This document shows, piece by piece, positions 57,382 to 64,000 of a stretch of 64,000 nucleotides of DNA. The notes beneath the pieces were generated by a model. It was not told where the DNA came from and ran no database searches. It saw only the letters and a program-made list of their open reading frames with translations. Location: contig CM059196.1 in NCBI GenBank assembly GCA_030323885.1, positions 44,226,293-44,290,292 of the forward strand. The letters run 5' to 3'. Source of the stretch: Branchipolynoe longqiensis (taxonomy: Eukaryota; Annelida; Polychaeta; Phyllodocida; Polynoidae). The first letter of the stretch is position 1, and each line of letters starts with the position of its first letter. The position numbers and the translations under genes are program-made.

Positions 57382-57639
57382 TGAGACTGTCACAAGAGGT
57401 GCTAAGTAATATGGGACAAAACTTTGTCCATTGTAACGATCAACATACTATCTGCTTATGCATTTGCTCAGGATAAACTGATTTGTTTTTTACATGGTGT
57501 TTCATAATCCCAATAGAATACATATTGATTTGAAGCAAATGTCCTTGTGTTTTTGGTGTAACCGTTTCTGTGCTGTTTTGTTTCAATCGTTACAATGGAC
57601 AAAAAAAAAGAAGAGTTATCACCTTTTGAGACAGGCTCA
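57382..57639. mobile_element. TIR element G2 (family G)
   Basis: 258 bp, complement of G1: TGAGACTGTCACAAGAGGTG to CACCTTTTGAGACAGGCTCA, flanked by TA. Internal GTTACACTGAAAACACAAGG of G1 is matched in inverse. Confidence 0.85.
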
Positions 57640-57830
57640 TATGCAAGACATGATGACGGTTAAACTTCATATCTACGATAGGTAGAATGTGGCTTTGTGT
57701 TATTAGGTATGACTCGGGGTGTGACATTATAAGCAAAAACGTGATTTAATGTCATATGTGTCAGGTTACAGTGTATATAGATAGATGTTCGTACGATGTG
57801 TTGCTTACCACCTTCTCTTTGTTTTTCCAG

Positions 57831-57873
57831 CACTGGTTAGACCCCACCAAGACAGTAAAGAAACAAGTATCAA
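57831..57873 (+). CDS. EPB41L5: second FERM exon of the EPB41L5/Yurt-type gene
   Basis: A 43-bp exon between CTTTGTTTTTCCAG and GTAAGT. It encodes HWLDPTKTVKKQVS plus one base (phase 1 exit). HWLD.TK..KKQV directly follows the DYFGLQF...V segment in EPB41L5/EPB41L4B-type FERM domains, so this exon continues 46265-46369 without a gap. The next exon, expected to carry the PPY...RVKFY segment, is not recognised in the rest of the window and probably lies downstream. Confidence 0.9.
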
Positions 57874-58096
57874 GTAAGTATTGCATCCAGTTCTTCTCAC
57901 TGTACACATGAAAGGCGAGTATGGTGATTAAGATGCAGTCATCTACTATTAATTCATGCATGGTCATCATGTACCGAGCTGTACTACTGTCACCCAGTGT
58001 CCGAACTTGAGATTTGTGTGTGTTTAAGATCCGTTGTTTTCTAGCGAATCAAATCCCTTCCCATTTACAGTCGCCTGACCATTTTCGAGGACCATG

Positions 58097-58575
58097 GCCT
58101 TCAAGCCTAAATGGTTCAGTCTCACACCATGGTTGTACAGTTTAAAGGGTTTCAGTCACAGATCATGGTTGTTTAGCCTAAAAGGTTTCAGTCACTGACC
58201 AGGGTTGTCCAGCCTAAAGCCGTAAAGGCTTCAGTCACAGATCATGGCTGTCCAGCCTAAAGGGTTTCAGTCACATACCATGGTTGTCCAGCCTAAAGAT
58301 ATTCAGTCACAGATCATGGTTGTCCAGCCTAAAGGGTTTCAGTCACATACCATGGCTGCCCAACCTAAATGGTTTCAGTCACAGCTCATGGTTGTCCAGC
58401 CTAAATATGTTCAGTCACATATCATGGTTGTCCAGCCTAACGGGTTTCAGTCACAAACCATGATTATCCAACCTAACGTGTTTCAGTCACAGACCATGAT
58501 TATCCAGCCTAAAGTGTTTCTGTCACAGACCATGGCTGCACAGCCCCAAAGTGTTTCAGTCACAGACCATGGGAT
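58097..58575. repeat. 36-bp minisatellite, in-frame
   Basis: About 13 copies of TCATGGTTGTCCAGCCTAAA + GGGTTTCAGTCACAGA. The 36-bp period keeps one frame open for 120 codons, but there is no splice or gene support. It lies about 220 bp after the FERM exon, in the next intron. Confidence 0.92.
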
Positions 58576-59529
58576 TGAGCCATGGTCTAAAGATGTGGTC
58601 ATGTGATGCTATTGGAATGGACTGATTTGAATCGCCGTGAAGCAAAATGAGTGTGAATATTGGATCAAAAGCATTGTCCCATTAACCATAACCAATCAGA
58701 ATTCCCATTATATATATATAACTCCTCTGACGTCAACCATTCTGCCAAGGCTTATTAACTCACCTGACCCAATTCACATTGCAGTCAACTTTGATGCGAT
58801 CGACGGTGGTGACTAAATCCGCCAATAACTGGCTAGAACTTGTGTTGTCGTGATGGGAACTCGTATTAACGAGATAAATAATGTGTGTTGGTTACTAGTT
58901 AGTCTTTACTTTCCAGGGGACGGGAAATCATTTCTGATTCAAGAGGTTCGCAAACTCGGCCCACAGCGAGCAGTTCTTGTGATGTTTTTGGTTGTTGCTG
59001 TATGTCTATTGCAATTTACATTCATCAACTGATGTGTAAGGGTAGTGTAACTAGGCAACTAAGTGACGTCATAAACAGTGTAGGCCTATACATATATGTG
59101 TGTGGCTATTGTGGTCTAAGTGACGTCATAAACAGTGCATATAAATATATACACTATTATATATGAGCACACACACATGCACGCGCACGCGCATGCGCAT
59201 AGGTCATGTGTGTCATTAAGGAGAACAGTTGAGATGACCTGCTGCTTTAAATACCACTTTCGGGGTTAAATGGCCGGTCACGTGGGTACTTAATTGATCA
59301 ATGATACATTTAGGTTGTTGCATACCCGTAAGTGGGTAAATAATCACTGGTACATTCAAGTGACTACTGGGACACTTAAATTACTTACACACTCGTAAAT
59401 AGTCACCAGTACTTATGTGACCACTGGTGCGCTTAAATTGTTACACACCCATAAGTGATAAGTGGTCATTGGTATACTTAACTGGTCATATGTGCTTCAC
59501 TAACTTGTTAGTGATGCAAATATTTTCTC
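58576..59529. other. intronic spacer with duplicated CRE-like site
   Basis: AAGTGACGTCATAAACAGTG occurs at 59061 and 59118 (TGACGTCA at 59064-59071 and 59121-59128), the second followed by TATAAATATATA. No exon recognised. Confidence 0.45.
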
Positions 59530-59838
59530 TTTCTCTTTTCTCTTGTATCTGTCTCTGTCTCTCTCCCCCCTGTCTCTGCTCCCTCTCATTCTCTCTCTCC
59601 CCCTGTCTCTCTCCCCCTGTCTCTGCTCTCTTTTTCATTCTCTCTCTCCCTGTCTGCTCTCTCCCTGTCTGCTCTCTCTCTCATTCTCTCATTCTCTCTC
59701 TGGCTGTCCCTCTCTCCCTGTCTCTGCTCTCTCATTCTCTCTTCTCTCATTCTCTCTTTCTCTGATTCTGTCTCTCTCTGACTCGCTCACACACACAAAT
59801 ACACAGACAGACACACACAGACACGCACACACACACAC

Positions 59839-59929
<91 letters not shown>
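59530..59929. repeat. CT-rich tract and (CA)n microsatellite
   Basis: 59530-59785 is degenerate TCTCTCTCCCTGTCTCTGCT; 59787-59929 is CA-rich with about 45 pure units. Confidence 0.96.
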
Positions 59930-59931
<2 letters not shown>

Positions 59932-60233
59932 CTATGCAGTGCTGTGTCACCAATATTCCATTTAGCTATTACCATATTACACAAGTGCACACTTCTGCTG
60001 CTACCACAGTGCTCCACCTCCCTGGTGATCAATTCAATCAGCTCTAATGATGTTTTTGTTTTGTTTAATGGCACCATCCTGTCAGGCATTAAAATTGACA
60101 ATGTGATGCAGCTATGCCCCCTCCCAATAATAAACTGTAACAAAAAGAAGAGAGAAACAAGAAGAAAGGCCGGGCGGGGAGAGTGGCCAGGCCATACACG
60201 GAACCAGATACCTTTGGATCTTCAATCTGACAC

Positions 60234-60508
60234 TCTCCTAGTCGAGTCAAACCAATGACTTAAAAATATATACTTGTCGCTTCATTATTCATAGCCAGGC
60301 GCTCGGCATTATTAGGATAGGGCAAGGACTTGTTGGCTCAGTGTCAGGATAATGTGACTGAGTGGGATATCAAGTCATGGTGCTGGTGGCCTGGTCTCCT
60401 AGTGGGGCAGCACTATAAAGTCACCATGAGCGCACACTGTCACAAGTCAGTACCCGTCCTGATTTGACCTTAGATGTTGCTAGGACGTAAAACGACAACA
60501 AACAAATA
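60234..60508 (+). mobile_element. SINE S26, head missing
   Basis: CTCCTAGTCGAGTCAAACCA through GTTGCTAGGACGTAAAACGA with CAACAAACAAA tail. Confidence 0.85.
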
Positions 60509-61080
60509 TTATAGCCAAAGAAGTATCGAGTCGAGCTGTCTGATTGGTTCAAGTGAAAGAAGCATTTAGTCGACATAGTGCTGTGTCAGGACACAATCCG
60601 GTCTGCTGCTTGTTGCTGGTTTCCTGCGTGTCCCTGTCTTGTGTGCAGATTAGTTAGGCCTGTGTTATCCTGAATGAGTGGGGGGGGGGGGGGGGGGGGG
60701 GCATCTGTCAAACAATAAGCCACACCTACCAGTGGGCTTTCCCCAAGCGGAACATTGCCGGCCACCATTGCTTGTTCTGCTAGGACATTGACGTAATTAC
60801 AAGAGTGGATACCGGTGTAGGACGTTCAAAACACTACCCCGTTCAAAACACAAGGGTAGTGTTTTGAACTTGGGTTAAAAAAACTACCGTTAAGTTCAAA
60901 ACACTACCCCTACCTACGTTCAAAATACTACTCAAGTTCAAAACACTATCATGACACGCTGACCCTGCTGTGGCGTTTGTAGCACGTATTAGTAGCATGC
61001 GCTGATAGTGCTCCGCCACATGCACCACATGCACGTATTAGTATACGCTGATTGTGCTGCGGCGTTTGAAGCACGTGTTA

Positions 61081-61440
61081 TGCCTCGGTCACAAATGCGG
61101 CAGCCGGAAGTCGCTGCATCGGCCAGACCGTACGGCGACCATACGGTTTTTTGCAAGCCGTTATCTTAACTTGCAATCCTGGCAATCCAGAGACCACAAC
61201 ACTGTACGATCACCTTTGTTGGCATCAATGAAAAGGTTGTAAAATGCATATCAATATGGTACAAAATTCATGTTTGCGTAATCAATATTAAGAAAGTTAT
61301 GACTTTTTTTTGTATATTAAATACATGTATCACAAACCATATGATTTGTGAAGAGATAAACTGCAGGCCGTAACATTTGCATAAACCGCAAGACAGACAG
61401 CAGCACCGTACGGCGCCCGCAGCATTTGTGACCTATAGCA
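61081..61440. mobile_element. TIR element K inside E2
   Basis: 360 bp bounded by TGCCTCGGTCACAAATGCGG and AGCATTTGTGACCTATAGCA with TTA on both sides (61078-61080, 61441-61443). The neighbouring intact E repeat at 60981 reads AGCACGTATTAGTAGCATGC, giving the empty site. Confidence 0.8.
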
Positions 61441-61632
61441 TTAGTAGTATACGCTGATAGCATTGCGGCATGTGCACCACATATTAGTACGGTATACGTT
61501 GATGGTGCTGCGGCGTTTGAAGCACGTATTAGTAGTAGGCTATGCAATGCACACTGCCCCACCCTACGAGTTACTCCTACGTGCACTGCCCCACCTTACT
61601 GCATTCTTCCCCACCTTACTGCCTACTGCCCC

Positions 61633-61932
61633 ATCAGACGCAGTGGCCTAATTGGTAGAGCGTGGGTCTCGCATTCGGAAGGTCAGGAGTTCAGTTCCCG
61701 GTTGAGTCAAACCATGCAATGACTTTAAAATTGATACAACTTTAGCGCGGCTTAGCCTAGCACTTGGCATTAATAGGACAGGGCAAGGACTGATTGGCTC
61801 AGTGTCAGGATAATGTGACTGAGTGGGATATCGGGTCATGGTGCTGGTGGCCTGGTATAAAGTAACGATGAGTGTGCAGTCACAAGTCGCTACCCACCCT
61901 GATAATGACCTTAGATGTTGCTAGGACAACCA
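61633..61932 (+). mobile_element. SINE S27 inside E2
   Basis: Head ACGCAGTGGCCTAATTGGTA, B-box-like GAGTTCAGTTCCCGG and tail GTTGCTAGGACAACCAACAA. CTGCCCCA flanks both sides (about 61627 and 61947), but that word is repeated locally. E1 lacks this insertion. Confidence 0.85.
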
Positions 61933-62247
61933 ACAACAACCCCTCCTGCCCCACACTACTGCATACTGCCCCACCTTACTGCATACTGCCCCACCCTACT
62001 GCATACTGCCTCACCCTACTACAAATGAAAATGAATATGCAGCAATTGCAATGGTTTTGTATTTAGAGTAGTGTTTTGAACTCAAAGGTAGTGTTTTGAA
62101 ATTAAGGATAGTGTTTTCAGCGTGTCCACAGTAGTGTTTTGAACCTACCTTCAACTAGGTTATAAAAAAAACTACCATGGTGTATTGAACCTAGGTTAAA
62201 AACACGACTGTAGTGTTTTTGTGGGGTAGTGTTTTGAACTTACTACA

Positions 62248-62390
62248 TCGGGCACGGCGCCCTAATTGGTAATGCATGGGCCTCGCGTGCGGAAGGTCGG
62301 GAGTTCGGTTTCCAGTCGAGTCAAACCAATGACTTTGAAATTGCTACTTGTCGCTTCCTAGCCGGGCGCTCGGCATTAATAGGATAGGGT
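62248..62390 (+). mobile_element. SINE S28, truncated by N2
   Basis: Head CACGGCGCCCTAATTGGTAA, GGGAGTTCGGTTTCCAGTCG, up to ATTAATAGGATAGGGT. E2 ends at its head and N2 follows its body. Confidence 0.82.
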
Positions 62391-62969
62391 AATATAATCT
62401 TTTTGTTAAATATGTTTTCTGAATGTTTTCTAATCGGTTTATTTCTAGGTGGTGTGGTTTTAGAGATATTTCACTTTTGCTGTATGAAGATTGCTCATGG
62501 CCATTGACAAACGTCAATTTTATTCAAAATTAATAGAATTGCAGAACCCTAACCTCATAAATTTAATATAATCTGTTCGTTGAATATGTTTTCTATATCC
62601 CTATATGTGTTCCAAGCGGTTTGTTTCTACGTGGTGTAGGTTTAGAGATATTTCACTTTTTCTGTTTGAAGATTGCTCACAGCCATTGACAATGCATTGA
62701 GTTTGCCGATACGTACAGTGCAAGATGTCAATTTTATTCTAAATTAATAGAAATGCAGAACCATAACCTTATAAATTTAATATAATCTGTTTGTTGAGTA
62801 TGTTTTCTATATGTGTTCCAAGTGGGTTGTTACTAGGTGGTGTAGTTTTAGAGATATTTAACTTTTGTTGTATGAAGATTGCTTAAAGCCATTTAGTTGA
62901 CAGTGTCGTTCTGCAGCCAAGAAGCGCGCGCACTGACCTAAATACCTATGCTAACGTCACATGAAATAG
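62391..62969. mobile_element. element N2 with internal tandem repeats
   Basis: Inverse of N1: repeats containing GGTGGTGTGGTTTTAGAGAT and GAAGATTGCTCAYRGCCATT occur three times (about 62440, 62625, 62835). It ends in GACCTAAATACCTATGCTAA and CATGAAATAG, the complement of the N1 start. Confidence 0.7.
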
Positions 62970-63245
62970 GTCTAATAGACCTATTTCATATGCCGAGCGT
63001 TAGATAAGTAGCCTTTGTTATTAGGCCAAATAAAAAAGTACAAAGTAGGTGAACGTCTTTTTGATCACACAAATCAGGGTCGGATGGGCGGGTTTTATTT
63101 TTATTTTTGTATTTTTCTGGCGTATGCCGTAGACACAATACGTAACCAGATACGATGGCCGAATGATTTGAGTAACAACACACTTCATCACCTCCTTGAC
63201 CTTGGGCAATGGATCAACATAGTCAGTCAATGTCAGTACCTCCCC
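62970..63245. other. spacer with a second N-like end
   Basis: ACCTATTTCATATGCCGAGC at about 62979 mirrors the N2 terminus, making a near-perfect palindrome at 62960-62988. 63142-63175 (ACCAGATACGATGGCCGAAT) is a short SINE S head piece. Confidence 0.45.
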
Positions 63246-63249
63246 ACCT

Positions 63250-63551
63250 CACATACATACATACATACATACATACATACATACATACATACATACATAC
63301 ATACATACATACATACATACATACATACATACATACATACATACATACATACATACATACATACATACATACATACATACATACATACATACATACATAC
63401 ATACATACATACATACATACATACATACATACATACATACATACTTACATACATACATACATACATACATACTACTACATACATACATACATACATACCA
63501 TTCATACATACATACATACGTACATAGTACATACATACATACATACATACA

Positions 63552-63582
<31 letters not shown>

Positions 63583-63720
63583 CATACATACATACATACA
63601 TACATGCACAGTACATGCATACATTCATACATACATACATACATACATACATACATACATACACGTACACGTACACGTACACGTACATGTACATGTACGT
63701 GTACATGTACATATACACAC
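63250..63720. repeat. (CATA)n microsatellite, then (CGTACA)n
   Basis: About 410 bp of CATA with few interruptions, then ACACGTACACGTACATGTAC words to 63710. Translations on both strands are repeat artefacts. Confidence 0.98.
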
Positions 63721-64000
63721 ACTCTCTCCCTCTCTCTCCCTCTCTCTCCCTCTCTCTCCGCCCGTCTCCCCATCTCTCCCCAAGCAGGCAGTGCACCACT
63801 CATCCCTTCGTCTAACCCCCGCCCCCCCCCCCCCCCCCCTTGGATATTTGTCTGAAGTGCCCAGCCTGACCATTCACCCCTCACCCCTCACACAATGTAT
63901 ACCCCCCCCCTCGAATTTCATGGTTTGGGGTTTTTTCTTTTTTCTTTCATGGGGGGAGGGGAGTTGGTGGTACCTTCAGCGTTCAGTCTTTTTTTAGCTG
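63721..64000. other. CT/C-rich spacer to window end
   Basis: (CTCTCTCC)n at 63721-63780 and C runs at 63824 and 63903. No gene recognised. Confidence 0.4.

Larger units (their letters stand above)
46370..57830 (+). other. 11.46-kb intron of the FERM gene
   Basis: Begins GTGAGT and ends TTTTTCCAG, and joins two phase-0 edges. It is filled with mobile elements and satellites annotated separately. Confidence 0.85.
60816..62247. mobile_element. element E2 (family E), composite
   Basis: 1432 bp. Ends TGTAGGACGTTCAAAACACT and TAGTGTTTTGAACTTACTACA are inverted, each built of repeated GTTCAAAACACTA words. CCGG lies before it and TCGG after. The interior holds copies of CACGTATTAGTATACGCTGA + TAGTGCTGCGGCGTTTGAAG and CTGCCCCACC repeats. 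K and SINE S27 are inserted within it. No coding capacity. Confidence 0.7.

Noticed and set aside
58850..59032. Third FERM exon
   Set aside because: The 60-codon frame shows no PPY...RVKFY-type segment expected after the KKQVS exon and no matching splice phase.
60816..62247. E2 as a Helitron
   Set aside because: No 5' TC and no CTRR 3' end with hairpin. It has inverted ends, which Helitrons lack.

Overview
This is nuclear DNA from an animal, with no bacterial features. It contains spliced exons with GT/AG boundaries, long CA, TA and CATA microsatellites, tRNA-derived SINEs, an LTR retrotransposon and many short terminal-inverted-repeat (TIR) elements. The SINE and MITE repertoire, together with a retroposon tail ending GTCGTTAAAYAAAC that I associate from memory with mollusc genomes, makes a mollusc (probably a gastropod) the best guess. 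That is an inference.

Only one host gene can be supported. Two plus-strand exons (46265-46369 and 57831-57873) encode consecutive parts of the FERM F1 lobe of a band 4.1-like protein of the EPB41L5/EPB41L4B (Drosophila Yurt) group. They are separated by an 11.46 kb intron. The first exon is entered by splicing from upstream, so other exons of this gene lie outside the window or are too small to recognise. Everything else is intronic or intergenic and built almost wholly of repeats.

Layout: 1-3323 is the 3' part of a Ty3/gypsy (Metaviridae-type) retrotransposon with an uninterrupted protease/RT/RNase H/integrase frame, a polypurine tract and a short 142-bp 3' LTR. It interrupts a TIR element (A1). 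From 3.3 to 46 kb the sequence is a nest of SINE copies (family S, about 30 in the window), a TTAA-flanked MITE family (F, about 16), several TIR families (A-E, H-N), minisatellites and microsatellites. Two SINEs sit inside a 46-bp minisatellite at 8.2-10.3 kb. At 22.1-25.06 kb two A elements lie 10 bp apart inside one unit of a tandem repeat whose uninterrupted copies survive at 25.47-25.69 kb. From 46 to 64 kb come the FERM exons and their large intron, with elements O, D, P/A5 and G, an RT-type LINE remnant, minisatellites, and the composite element E2 (60.8-62.2 kb), which itself contains element K and a SINE. The window ends in a roughly 410-bp CATA array.

The most unusual theme is a group of TIR families (A, B, C, K) with unrelated ends that share a 3-bp TWA target duplication, as is typical of PIF/Harbinger transposition. 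Several are confirmed by nearby empty sites. Family A is odd because its ends are conserved while each copy's interior is a different CpG-rich text built from short words that recur only within that copy.
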